In this document: piece after piece, positions 10,700 through 24,500 of the stretch
Layout of the letters: each line of letters opens with the position of its first letter
How positions within the stretch are numbered: position 1 is the first letter of the stretch
Source of the DNA: Paragonimus skrjabini miyazakii
Lineage: Eukaryota; Platyhelminthes; Trematoda; Plagiorchiida; Troglotrematidae
Direction: 5' to 3'
DNA: 64,000 bases
Assembly (NCBI GenBank): GCA_014338405.1
Contig: JTDE01000255.1
Location: 90,760 to 154,759 of the forward strand
Program-made: the position numbers and the translations under genes
The notes under the pieces: model-generated
The model's input: the letters and a program-made list of their open reading frames with translations, nothing else
What the model was told of the DNA's origin: nothing
The model's database searches: none

Positions 10700-13600
10700 T
10701 CATTGCTATCTTTGTCGACCGTATGTTGGTTGAAGAGGGCGATCGAATGGCTGAATTTTACGTTGTTGGGTTTTTACCCTGGAGGCAACTTAAAAATTGG
10801 GCGATAGACCGAGGACGTTAGACAAACCAAAACTAACCGGTCTTTTTCCGGATCAAATAACGACAAGAAGTGGCCGGTTTCTTGGGTAAACCAATTTCAT
10901 GGGAGAACGAAGTTTCCGTAAATATTAATGAATCTTGGAAGACATATGATACGAACATGGACCACAGATTCGGCACTAGTTTGATCGAGTCCCGTTACAA
11001 TGACCAGTGTTTATTAACATAGGTTTATCCTTTGTAGTCTGAGGTCTAATTGGCGCCAGGCAGATGATCTGATCATGCTGCATACAGCCCAGTTACTACC
11101 ACTCTGCTTATTAGTTAATCCGTGTTTTACGAATAAATGCCACCCTGACAACCCGTAACATTTCAAACCAGATATAACGTGTGATGGACATCAATGGACC
11201 TCAGTTCTATTAAATTATGATATTTTAACTTGCTTAACAGACAACAACAGCATTTGGACAAGGAACCGGGAACATATGAATCTGTTCCAACAAACCAGAA
11301 TTTTGCTGGAAGAAAATGTGATTTGTCATCAACAGTTCATAAATCCCTTAGAATTAAAGAATAAAAAACAGTATTGATTGCATGATATTTAAATGAAGAG
11401 ATTTACCGCACAAACAGAAATATCCAACATTTCCCAAACCAACGTAATGAGCTCCCGACTAATACTGGTACATGTTCTTGGTTATTTACCCTCTCGAGAG
11501 GGGGTAAATCCGTCAATAGTCGCTCTAAGAGAGACAAATATATGCATCAACCACAACCTTAGAATGATTGTAAGGAACAAACGTAGATTGTCGTTTTTAA
11601 GTAAATAAAAGGTTTCTGTAATAAAAATTATAACCCACCGGAAGTGTCCTGTGACCAGAGCGCTGACTTTGCTTATGACTGAAACAAAGAACATATGGCA
11701 GTAGAAAATTACAGTGCAGCAACATAGAAAAGGAAAATAGATAGAAAATCCTGGAATGGACGAATCCCATTGAAAATTTGTTTCTGCTCATAGTGTCGTT
11801 TTCCTGTGAGAGTACTGATGGACCTTGCATTTTTCGTTTGTTGCCGATATCATATTTCGGGTAAAACCTGAGACTAGTAAGGAAATTGTGAAAACGCTAA
11901 ATGCAATACTGTGAGTGTGGGTGTTCCAGGTGCTCAAAATTTCCCAAACAGGTTATGTACTCGGTGACATAGAATCAAGTTTGAGGATTCCAGTGCAGTA
12001 TGTATACGGTTGAATCCCAATAAACTGTTTTATGTCGGTAATGAGCGTGTGTTAATCGCATGTAGGTCACTATTTCAAGCTTACTGAATTCAGCCGTTTC
12101 TTCTCGTCCAAAAAACTACAACAATCAAACAACGCTACCGACTGACTAGTGTGTGGAATTTAGTTCTTTTAGGGCGCCCACCCTGTGACCGTCCCGGGGC
12201 GTCTCCGTCGTGAGAAAGAAGAAAAAACCACTTGACTCAGTCCTAACTAGCGGAACTGTCCAAATCGGTTGGGACTTTTTATACCACTATGCATATGTGC
12301 GATCCTAACTCTTTTTCATGATTTGGTGGGAAGGTGTGTTCATGACGTGCCTTATAAATACCTTGTATTTGTCGCTCTAGCCGCACCCCGTTTTGTGGCG
12401 GAACAAAGCTCGTTATTTTGAACGCGTATTTTGGCTTGCCTTGGGAGCGAATACGGGACAGTCGCGGTACTATTCGGGATCGAGATTTTTGTGTGAATTA
12501 TTACCGGGACGAGAATCAGATTTTATCGAGCGCACCACTATACCGAGATCGAACCAGCGTATCGTTTAGGAGGGTTTACAACAAGTTCACTACATAAAAC
12601 GTACCTGTAGTGGTTACACAAACACAACTCCAGTGTGTAACAGAGAACTTCAGGCCAGCAGGGAGCTCCATTTGAGTATGCACCGTGTTAGGCTTCCCAA
12701 ACGTAAACAAGTAACTTTATCATTGCATGTCATAAGAACAGTCGGTGAGGACTTTTATCAATCCTGCAGTGAATCCAGCGTAGCGCAGCACGCGTCTTGT
12801 CTACCTTCCCCACCACAACAAAACGTGTCCCGACAAAGGTCTATAAAACGTCGCTGCGCTCGATCTTGGGATAACAAATTATTCGGGGTATCTCGGTTTG
12901 TTGCTACTACAGATGGTTGGCAAGAGTAGTTAAATGTTAAATTGCAAATATAATACCACCCATATGCTGCCTTGACAGATCGTTTAGATGTAATTGTTCG
13001 GTCGTGTTCACTGTGGGATCCACGAAACCTATAATACACGTTGGTATGAGTTCAAGTGTCCGTTGAGACCTTTAACAAGAGCTATATTCAAATCTATTGT
13101 TTCTTTTAGAAAGCTCTGATCTGCCTGAATGTGACAGGTACGCTTAACTGAGGGCAGTTTAAGTCATAGCATCGACACCAGTTCAGTGACAGGAGCAAAG
13201 GGAAAATGGGGAATAAGCGGGCGGTGCACACGTACTCAAAAACACACTGTCTGCTAAATTTACTTGGGTGTAACAGAAAGAATCTTGGCAATATCTACAA
13301 ACAGCTATGCTTAATGGGACCGAACAGGTTGGTGTGTGGGTGTCAGTTGTTGTAACTGTACAGAACTCTCATCGGACTAGGTAGTTCGTTGGAACATATT
13401 CAGTCGGAAGAGTAAACGGGAGGGAGCACGGTCGCTCGATACATAAAATGACATTCCTGTATGGTTACAACATAGGTGGTGGAATGATTGGATGGTCAGA
13501 AAGAACCCATGTGACTACGACTTTTCTGGCAGATTTCTGAGTGCCTGGGTGTTCGCGGACTAAAGAGACAGACTGTCAGCATTCCATTTGCAAACGAGGT

Positions 13601-15220
13601 ACTATCAGTAATTTACAGGGGACATGGAGATACAGTGACTGTCAGCAGTTTTATATTAATGCTGGATAATAACAATGAGGTTCATTACATCGACTCACTC
13701 AAATGTTTCCAAGAGGTGTTTCACAATCGGTGCCTCCAAGTTTCTCGTTTGGCTGTCCATTCGGCTACTAACTCACGCCATTTACTGAACTATCAGTTTG
13801 GAAGTGTTCTGAGCCATTAGTTGATGTAATCTTTCAATCATACCCTCAGTTTACTCTGATATGTACCATCAGACCACCATTTTCATTCTTTCTAAACAAA
13901 ATTAGTGAAATGTTTAAAAAAACATAAACTGGGATCGGTAAGTAGTTTCTTACCGACAGGACTTAAAAGAAACCCCCTGAAGTAACATAAAACAGTTGTA
14001 TATGTCCAAGACTATTGGATGGACATTGAGTTACTTCCCAATTATTACTGAAATCAAACCAGCCTTACCCGCCCATTCGCAGGGTGGACTGCCTTAGCCC
14101 CAGCCGCCAGTCATTTTAATGTGTCTCTGGAATATCAGCATCATTAATTTTGCTCCTTGTTATACAAGTCACCAATTGCATTAAGTGGTTGAGGGAAGTT
14201 TACAAGAAGATCGGCATTTCTGATTTCTGTGTGTCTTCTTATGCGAATCTCTCAGTTCTAATCGAGTATGCTGCATCTTTGAATAAATTTAATATACCCT
14301 AAGGTAGCAGAATCTTTATCATATTTATTAATCAACCTTTGGCTGAAATATGACAGATTGAGAAAGAGAATCAAATAAAATGTCCATTTCGCTGTCAGCT
14401 GCAACCAACCAATTACATTATTACATACTGGCATACCTGTTGACTGCCTTCACGAATCTCCCTTACGTTCACGATCACTGGTTTCTCGCTACTCAGCATC
14501 GGCTACCGAATTCACCACAACCTCTTCTGTTTGGTATGCAGGAAACAGTATAAATTTGACTGCAATCGCTTTCGGTGGTCCAAATGTTTAGAAAGATATG
14601 CAGACGAGAAAACCGCACTTTCTGCGCCGTCCACGCTAGACCGCGTGACATTTAAGTGTTAAGCACCCTCTTGCACATTAACACACGCAGCTGAATTCTA
14701 GTACGGACAAATCAATGTTCCTCAAAACCCATATGTATTCATATGTTCCTAAAAGAGTACGGTCTGAATTTACTTACAGTTGTCACGCGCATAGTTTACT
14801 GAAAAAGAAAAACGAGCTTGATCCTAAATGGACCGTCAGGTCTATTTTCCTAGACATTTTGAGAAGTATAAGGTACTATCCAGAGGAAGCAAATTCACCA
14901 TGGTGATTTGCATGCATCACCAAGACGAATGCTAATCGATAAACCAGCTGAGCACCAAGGTTCAAGTAAGAAGTTGTCATAGGACCAGACTTCTGCATAC
15001 CCGTGCGCTTACACACTAACACCACCTGATTTGCCTCGGTCTGGTCACGCGATTATTTCAGCTTGTTACCATGGCAATCCACGCACTCTGCCATGCCTAT
15101 CTGCATAACTTTGAACGCATCCTGAATGTTTGTTCCACTATCCACTGGAACCTTGTGCAACGTGAGTTGTTCTTTTACGTTTGCGCCAAACCTGAGTGTT
15201 AGCACTGATTATTGTTGGTG
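10700..15220. other. No recognisable gene; upstream flank of the heat shock gene
   Basis: Only short frames (98 codons at most, near 12633-13039 where both strands are open) and no recognisable family. I looked for contiguous heat-shock elements (alternating GAA/TTC) in 15000-15250 and found none I would defend. Confidence 0.45.
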
Positions 15221-15250
15221 TAGTCCGTACGCTTGTCTACCGTTCATTCT

Positions 15251-15523
15251 ATGTCGAATAAAGAAATCGTTATCCCTGTAAAGCGAGACGAGCGCACTTT
15301 TGAAAAACGACGTCGTGATATGGTGAGTAATTTGGAGCGAAGTCGGAACCAGTGCTCTAATATGGATATTGTGCCAGCCTCGTCAGTTTCTGTGATGCCA
15401 CGACGATCTCAGGGTTGGTATCCTCGCGGTTGGTTTGATGGATTGGATCGATGGATCCAGGAAACTCAAGCCGGATGGAACGATCATATGCGGCGTATGA
15501 GAAAAGACGTGTTCTCCTTGATT
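15251..15523 (+). CDS. p40-like sHSP exon 1 (residues 1-91)
   Basis: Encodes MSNKEIVIPVKRDERTFEKR at the start, matching the conserved N-terminus of fluke p40 proteins ('SIPV-R-R-FEK-RRD'). It ends with WNDHMRRMRKDVFSLI and the donor GTAAGT at 15524. Phase 0 at the 3' end. Confidence 0.93.
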
Positions 15524-18500
15524 GTAAGTCTGAGATTGTGACAGTTAACTATATTAAAAACGCAAAATCGTAAGCATTTGGGTTAATCAGGTTTGTTCAA
15601 GGTAGTGAAAACTGCGCGGGTGAAAGATTTTATACGTCTCCCGCTTTCCAATTTGTGACCAATTTTTTCGCGAAGTAATGGACAGCATCGGTTAACATCA
15701 TTTTCGGTAACCTCAGCACAATCTGTAGACAATCAGCAATTCTGTCAACTGGAAAGTTTTCACTTCGGGATCACGGGTATCTTCAAACCGTGTGTACCAA
15801 TTACACATTTGATTATATGTAGGATAGCTTAGATGTGAAAAACTACATGCGGCAAGTCTACCAAACCGGTGATCAAATCAAAGTTAATTTTATTTGATCG
15901 GAAAAAGGTAACGTTAAGTAGAAATAGAATCGGTGCAATCAGTCAGATCGATCTTCAACAGATCAATCGGTTTTTCAGGGGTCCCACAAAGAACTACAAC
16001 CTCCACAAAACCTGTTCGGCATGTTGTAATGACCAGTCAGTTGTCAGTGTTATAAAGTCTTGTAGAGGCAAGGCACGCCTTCTTGTTCCAGCGAGATCTG
16101 CCTGTTAAAACGGTTAACAGAACTACAGTATTGACTTTTGATAAGTGACTGACCAAGTCTCACAGAAGTTGAATGGTTTTGGGCGATTGCAAACCAAAAT
16201 CATAGACAAAAGACGAAGTTAATTCAGCTTTCTCTGGTACGAATGGAGTTGAATGGTATTGGTGATGCTGAACGTCTGTCAGTTGGCTGAAAGCGATTAT
16301 CAAATTGACTCAGTAAGTGGAGCGAACATTTTGGTTTACTTTCTGGTATTCTGTTTATCCTTTGAAGTTGTGTTTCATCTTAGGTGATGTTGAATGATTA
16401 GGTACTATGACCAAGTGAGAGAATGAATTCAGGTCTCCCGAGTGACAGCAAAGGCAGGGTTTTAACATCTGCAATAGAATGCGACTAGGGAAGTCACGTG
16501 TCAGGTTTACTTTCACTTTAATGGTGTGTTTAAACCATACGATTTGGTTCCTACCTGTGTAGAACAATTCACTGGATGCCATCCATTGAATGTGTAAATA
16601 AGTGTGATTTTGAAGGGGCGTGTTACAATCAACTGAATGATTCATCTTCTCACCCTAACGTCTTGCTTTTGTACATTTTTTGACTTTGCTGCAAAGATTA
16701 TTTGAGCTATAAGGATGGGAAGTTGCGAAAATTGGGATAGTGCTCTATTGATTTTGATCAACATTACGCCAAACCTATCATCTTTTCATTCGACCATTCA
16801 TTCGGTCCGGTAATAGCGCGAGAAAAGCCGGTGAGACAAATTTAATAGAAATGTTTGCATGGGACGGATGAAACCTGATCAGTAAGCTTTGTAGTTTATT
16901 TTGAACCCTAAAGATTACTAGTATGCACTCCGCGCATCATGTACTGAGCGGCATGACTGTTTATCTTGGAGCTTCTGTTTCTAACGTTGCCACAGTCACA
17001 TCGGCCAGCAGTGAACCCAGCGAACTTCCAACCATAAAGTTATCAGATTATGTAAAACAGTCACCACCAATACAGAATCTGTCAAATTTTGCGCACGGAA
17101 ATCAATATTTTTAGAGATCTTGCCAGGTGTAACTGTGGAGGATAGATGTGCCAAGATGCAGTTGTTTTCGTTAGAGGGCATATAGTAAGCAGCGGCCGAT
17201 ACAAAATAGGCATATTTCTGAGCGGGATATTTCCATCGCCTAAACTTGTGACAGTAATTTGTAAGTATGTACTGGACCATGTTCCCAGAAGTTGCATCTT
17301 GTGAATTTTAGGTTGTCCAGCGGTCAACTGCAAAGTTGATGTGGTGTAAAGATGTCTATGGAGCATAAAAAATTATTTCAATTTGTATCCGTCTTGGTTT
17401 CTATGCGCTATCCGAATGTATAAATCAGGAAACCTCTTTTATTTTCGAAAGGTTATATTGTTAAAGTTTCGTAGGAAGGAGTAAAATGAACGGGAGTTTA
17501 AGCACTGCCGCCAACTATGCATTCGGTTGCTTTGGTCCCAGTCGGACTAAGCAGTACAGCCTCGATGGAATTATCTGCTTGCGTGCATCAACTCGAACAC
17601 ATCCTTCTGTACGTCCTTCTGTAAGAACTGTCACGTCCTAGTGCCAAGTAACTGGTTTATGTCTACCTGACCAGTGTATCTCACGGAAATTTCTTTAAAA
17701 TTTTGGCAAAACTGAGGTCTGGTTGCGTGCTCGGATAAATTAACTCCCAACAGAATACCGGTTGGCACTATTGTTGCAACAACGCAGTAGACTTCCCCAG
17801 GCTGGATCCCTCTACAAAGGCACTCTGAAAAAAGCTGTTGGTAACTTACCGACAGTTACCAAATGAATTTGCTTGCTACCTTCCCTCTTGTTATGGTTTC
17901 GGTTAAAACATATCGATATTTGTCTTGTCTCATTTGTTCACGTTTAGCCGATGAATGAACTAGATTTTGGTCCGCTAACCTCTTTTGGTGCCACCGACCC
18001 GTTCGATTATATCCCAGCGATTATTAATCGGATGGAAAGCCAAATGCAAGCAGTGCACCGACACGTGAATGAATTAATGGGCCAAGGAACCATTGGTGAC
18101 TGGGATACGGATGTCTTGAATTTTTTGAGAGATGCCTACGAACCGGGTGAAGACGGCCGGGTAAGTTGTTCGAGAGTCCCTTTTGGGATGCGACATTCTT
18201 ACTGTATATGGTTAGCAGCTTCTCTAGAAAACTGAATGATGGGATGATATGGGCTCAATATGGAAATGAAACGGGATTGCATCACCTATAAATGTACGCT
18301 GAGCTGTATAACACGCTTTCGTGGATTGTTTTGATAGCGCGTTTGAGTAAAAATACCGCAGTTATCATCCACTGTTTCATTTCATGGATAACAGTGGACT
18401 AGAAGGTTTCATGACCAAATCATCCTTATTTCGGCAATAGATCAGAAAACATATTTCAGAATATTAAAATTTTACCTCATTTCCCCATCCACATGTTAAA

Positions 18501-21500
18501 CATAACTGATAAGTAAATAAAAAGCAAAAGCGTACGTTCATCAAAATCATGTCGCCAACTTCCGGGCAAGCAAATGGCACACTCATCAGTATACATATAT
18601 AGTATGTATATCATATCTATAGTATATTTAGTATATTTACTCATCAGTAAACTCATCAGTAATCAAATATTGCTCAACAAGTCAGTAATTTCCGTGATTT
18701 TAACTTGGAGAGAAGTCCTAGTCGAGGGGTCATCGACTGAAATTAATAGACATAACTGTGTCTCCTCTCGAGGCGACCGGGAAACCTGATCAGTACTCAC
18801 AAGCCAAAGTGGTTGATTGTTCATATATGATAACCTGATCGTGCCTAATGTGAGGACAATGGCGCAGTGGTAAACACAGTTGCCTTGTGAAAGGCGTGGC
18901 CGGAGTTCTAGTCCCAACAATGGCGAGGATATGCACTACTGACGAGTTCTAATGAGAGCGAAACTCGAACCTAGTGCTTCTTTTCGAAAAGGGCCGATTG
19001 GATTATTTATGGGAATGCAACAGCTGCGATCAATTGTGGGTGATGTTCAATCTATATACAACTGGTGTGGGTAACTGACTTTCGCACGCATGCTATCAGT
19101 CCATATTGCTCGACCAACGCAGCCTCGTTGAATGGACACAAAGTTGAACTGGCGCCACGCGCGATGAACGGACTTTTTAGACCAACATGCTGATTAGTCG
19201 ACTGAATATGATTATAGGTCAACACGGTCGTATTTTTGCTATCCGTTGTGGTTACCCTTTCGACCGCGCCAGCGAAGTAAGAAAGAATTCTGATAAGCGG
19301 CCAGTCACACGACGACGTAAAGCTTGGCTCCCTCTTCACATTTATGAATAACTATAGTTGATATTGGCTTGGTAAGGTTGACTACACGGTTTGAAAGTGA
19401 ACGATGTTAAGCTTTCGAATACATGCGTCTCAGTCTATATTTCGTCTTTAGGGGCTAGCCTTGTGTCTGTATTCAAGGGTTGGCTGTAAACACAGTATAA
19501 AAAGAACGTCGGATATTCCCGTGGGAACGTAACTGGTTTCCCAAATGGTTAGCCGTGAATGGCTTCACGACCAGCAGCGTCTATGGACCACAAACTCTGT
19601 GGTGATTTCATCAGTAACCGGCATTTCTAACGGCATCTGCTCTACCCCGATTAAAGTGGACGTTTGCCTAGTGATCAGATATCCTATATGAGCTTCGAGT
19701 AAAGTGCGTATGGTTGCCAGATGTTGGACTTCAGTTCACTTCAGTATACTCCGTTCCGCTTAATCAACACCAAAATCGTGCGCGAAAGTGATTTGAAAAG
19801 TTAGCCGGAGTGGTCCATATCTCAGTTCATTCTTAGTTGATAATCAAAATAATTCAGGAAAATTGAAATGTTGGAAATATAATTATACGAATTAATTGCA
19901 CAGCCGTCACCCATACACAATGTAGAGACACGCCGCCAATCCAGTGGGAACCAATGCACGACAGTGGGTCCAATTTTACAGTTCGCAGTACCGTTTCTTT
20001 CAACTTTGTAAATTACAACAAAACAACAGGGAAAGACGCAAATATGCGCTCTGAGAGGAAAGTCAAACCAGAAAATGTAACCCACTTTCCGTTTCACTGT
20101 ATACATTTGCAAATATTTCATTGTTTTGCTGTGTCTTATTTGGAGCCACGAACCCGATCCCCTGCTTCAATTAATCAATACAGCAAACTGAAGTGATACG
20201 TTTTTTGAATGTTGTTGCGATCGCAAGTGAACTTGTGTACCATATGAAAAATAAGGTGGTCATCTTTGTTTGAGTATTTCTACAACTTAGTGATGATAGT
20301 GGAACAACAATCTGAATTCAGTCAAATGATTATTAAAAAAACAGTTATCTAACTCACAAAGTACATCCCGCGACCAAATTGTATTGCCGCGCTATTTTCT
20401 AGCAACCCTATTCTTATAACTCGGTCAACAACACTCTGTTTGTGCCACAAAATCTTCATTGAAAAACACCATGCAGAATTTTGTGTGAGCACCTATTGTA
20501 GAAAGTGAAGTAGGCGCAAAATTGTGCGAAATAGCAGCACAAATATTGTACAGCCGTCGACCTGTGCTGAGTCTGTCAATGGATTAGCTCGACCTATCCT
20601 TGTCACTTTTCTTCCGCGCATCGAAATGTCAGTTGCACATAATTTCAAGGTGAGTGTGCACTGAGTGAAAACCCAAACTCTTTGACGATAGATTCAGAAC
20701 AGCCGCTAGCTAGTCTGTCGAACAGTTCACCTAGACGTTCTTGTTAGCCTTTCAAGATAACAAGCTACATCGATTGTCTTTTGGATCGAGATTAGGGCTA
20801 TAGGCACGCCAGTCTAAAACCGTAATCCCCAGAAGAAGTGGCTAAGCCGAAGGTACTTTGGAATTTGTTTTCCTCGTTCAGAGCGGACAGCCTACTCCAA
20901 AAGTACCTTCTTTTGTCCATAACCACGGCATTCATTTTTAGCACAACAACGTTCCTAATCTTCAGACTCTGAAATTTTAAGATGACCAGATATCAATGCA
21001 CACTTACCTCTTGATAACATCATTAAAAAAATTCATGGAAAATATCAGTCTGCCTTGTTTTAAACTACTAGTAGTTGGTCAGGTTAGCACCGTACAACTG
21101 AGATAACTAGTTCAGTTGAAAAGTTGACTGTTATGGAATGCGGAATAAATCGACAAAGTGATTATTTGTTTCTGCATTGAACGATTCATGAGAGCACCTT
21201 TAAGTTACTAAATACCATAATTCATCAATTGTGCGACGGTATGATTTATGCAAAGCACACACCTAGAGTACCACTCAGACAAAATTTGTCAATGTACCAG
21301 ACCCCAACATGCAAAATGGCTCAGTGGTTGGTACCAGCGTCGATGCCAATAAGTCGAGAGTTTGACACACGATTTCAGACTCGTTTACTCTAAAGGAAGT
21401 TCTCGACAAATTCAACCTGGAAGAAAACGTCGTGTTCAGTAAACTTTCAAATACTGTTTATGAATTTTGTAGGAGGCAATTGAGTTAATATGTGCTCTGG

Positions 21501-24500
21501 TTGAGTTTGAAAGTCTTGATATAACACCTCTCACGGCTCTACTAAAACTACCTCTATAACTATTTACGGGGAGCAACGGTTATACTTTTCAGGATTAGCT
21601 TCAACGACGACTAAACGGAGTCGTCATGCGGAAGCCCGTTGGGACCGGTACTTTCTAATTTATCATGATGACAACAGAAAGTCCAATTAATGATGAAACT
21701 TCAGCATTGGCGTTATTTGGATATACTTTATGACAGCACCCTCGTGTGTACGCAACCACACCAACCGATCAGTGATATGGTAAAATGGTTGAACACCTGT
21801 CATACACACGTGAAGGCCACTTACGAACTAGAAGGTAATGCGCGCACATCGTATCAAGATACCGTCATCAATCGTAGGAATGATGAATTAACAAAAAGGT
21901 CGTTAGATCGGAAGCCTACCTGGATTGATGAGCACACCCATTTTACGAACTATAAACCAATGTAGAACAAGTGAGCACTAGCTTGGATATTGCTTATTGA
22001 TTTTTCACTGGATTGTTCGACCAAGGAAGTTCGACTACTTACAACTATGTTGCAAGGTAATAGATATTCGTTAAAACGCATTGATAGTCGCAGCCAGCAA
22101 TGTAGAACAGCGGACAAAGTTTCCAGGGCTGGCTACATGAAAGTCTGCACTGAACCGTCATTCAGAAATGATAATCTTCCCTTCGAAATAAAGAACACTT
22201 CGCTACATCAACCAAACGAGCTTACAGTGCCGCTGTGTTCATACTGGTGAGAAGAAATCGCGTAGCAAGCAAGCTAGTGTTCGGTATTTCATCATTTCGG
22301 CCGAATGCAGCACGTTTATATTGGTTTAATGGGTGTGACAAATAACACAAACCTTAAGTTAGAGATGTCAGCCATTATTGTCTGTGTTTCAATTCATGAG
22401 GCTTAGTTACATAAGATCGACGACATTATTTGTACAGCGTATGCGAGAGCAGCGTCATATCTATATCATCATTATGGCATGCACGGTAATGGAGGATTCA
22501 ACGTTTTGGTCGGTATTTTCTGAGCGCATACTGGTGGTGAATGTAGACGAGTTGCAATAGCCCCTGCGATTGCCAGTATACTATATTTGACCTGTCTCGA
22601 TTGCACCGCGCAGATTTAATAGGCCGGCTTGAACAAATAGGTCAGACTAATCAGGTGGTCTGACTCGATCGAATGCACAAATAGTTCGGATGAGCGATCC
22701 TTGCGTTAACCGGTTATCTGAAAAAAATGAACGCGTTATTGAAAGAACTAAATCTATTGGCATAGAAAATAAGAAGAATGAAACAGCAGCCAATGAAAAT
22801 TTGTAAACGAAAACACTAAGATTTGTGAAGCAGAAGAACTGAACGAAATTTAAAACGTTTGGAAAAATTAGACCAGTAAACAATATTATTCTTAAAGTTT
22901 ACGAGTTACTCGAAAGTCATAAATGTAATACACCACTACGACCGACTTTGGACATGTACAACTTTTCGTATCATTTAACGGCAAACTAACTTATCGCGCT
23001 GTCAGAACCAATCAGGAAAATCTAGCGATTCACAGTCTTGGAGATTCCGATGAATGTGTTAAAACGTTAAAGCAACTGAACGCAGCGGGTTAACGTCTAT
23101 TCTCACTTGATGTCACATCATTCTTTACCAACATCACACCCAATGATACGGTCAGGACTACAACTCCAGCCACGCGGGGTTAACAACTGCAGTAAATCAG
23201 CCTCCTGTTGGGACGATAAGGCAACCTGATCCTTAAAAACAAGCGAATGTGGTTCAGCCTTCAAATCTGATAATTCGTTTATGCATAATGTGAAGTAAGT
23301 GGTGCAGTGGTCAACGCTGTCATCTCATGAATGCATGGCCGGATTTTTGTTTTCACCACTGGCAAGAATTTGCAATGCTGACGAGTTATAGCGAATTAAA
23401 CCTGGCTTCTGGTGTCTCTTCTTAAAAAAGGCCGACTGGAAAGTGCTTCTGAATGTGGGGGCTGTGTGTGAGTAACGTTCGACATGAGATTCAGGACTTC
23501 AGTGTCATATTAACCTGTGTTTCTTGCGTTTCGCTGGAGTGTTCTTGATTAGCCATCACAAGCCAATACAAAATGTTAGCATCTACCAGTGTTCGTCTTC
23601 CAACTGTTTTGTTCAAATTAATTATATCCCAGACGGCTCATAGATAGACACAGTAGACAAAAAGTACCACTCGGAGAGGTAGAGAAAAAGTTCTACATGG
23701 AGCTGCCTTTTAGAGGTGATTATATAATGCATCAAACAAAACAACGGTTGAGGAATTCAATTAAGCGAACTTTCAGTACAGCTGAATTCCGTGTAATCGC
23801 TCGGACTCAGAAGTTACCGGTGCTTTCAGTCAAGGGAGATTAGCCTATCGGTGCCACCTCATATTGTATTTATCAGGTTGTATGTAAGTGCGGAGAGAGT
23901 TACATTAGCAGAACCGAGAGACGCCTGAGCTCCAGAATGAAGGAACATTGACTTAAATGGCCGCGGAAGTCTGTGTTACTAGAGGACGGCAATGTTGCTC
24001 AAACGCGTAAACAGCCAGTTTCCCCAGTTGCTAGACAAGTGCTGACCACTGGTCACGTTGTCGATCCAATTTGTGCATTCAACATTCCGTTTTGTCATTC
24101 TAACCCAAGATTCCTAAGACTTGCCGAAGCAGTCGTAGCTAACCTACTCAATTTAGCTCTCTGCGCTCAGGAACAACTGTTCGTACATTTGACCCTTCCC
24201 TGGAGCTAATGACCTATTCTAACTAGCCCATTGATTATCCACCCCTCTAGTTGTTTGCTTTATAAGAAATACCCACCTATGTTATTGTAAATTCGGTACT
24301 GACAAGTCAATACGAAATGCTTGCATCTACCAGTTTTCGTGCTACAACCGCCTTGTTCAACCTGCTCAAGAGAACCAAGTGTTTCAAAGTACTTATATGT
24401 AAGTAATCAGATATTTGATTAATTACAACCTGAACAGCAATAGCATTTGGCTAGACTTTCCGGCCAACGTCTTTTCAAAAGAGGCAGCAGACTCGAGTTT

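Larger units (their letters stand above)
22630..24400 (+). mobile_element. Penelope-like element (RT plus GIY-YIG endonuclease), decayed
   Basis: The + strand translation includes RLTGYLKKMNALLKELNLLA-like sequence near 22700-22760, then LFSLDVTSFFTNITPNDTV at about 23094-23150. The latter is the reverse transcriptase motif A of Penelope-like elements (typical form SLDVxSLFTNIP). After a SINE insertion comes a GIY-YIG endonuclease: CIYQVVCKCGESYISRTERR at about 23866-23925, followed by LSSRMKEH and a long C-terminal part open to 24209. Several stops separate the parts. It lies in intron 2 of the heat shock gene, on the same strand. Both ends are approximate. Confidence 0.8.

Noticed and set aside
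15120..15180. Possible heat-shock element upstream of the sHSP gene (TTCC...GGAA)
   Set aside because: Spacing does not fit contiguous nGAAn/nTTCn units.
20340..20900. Possible Tc1/mariner-like relic on the - strand
   Set aside because: Loose resemblance of a few words only; no DDE motif or terminal repeats could be found.
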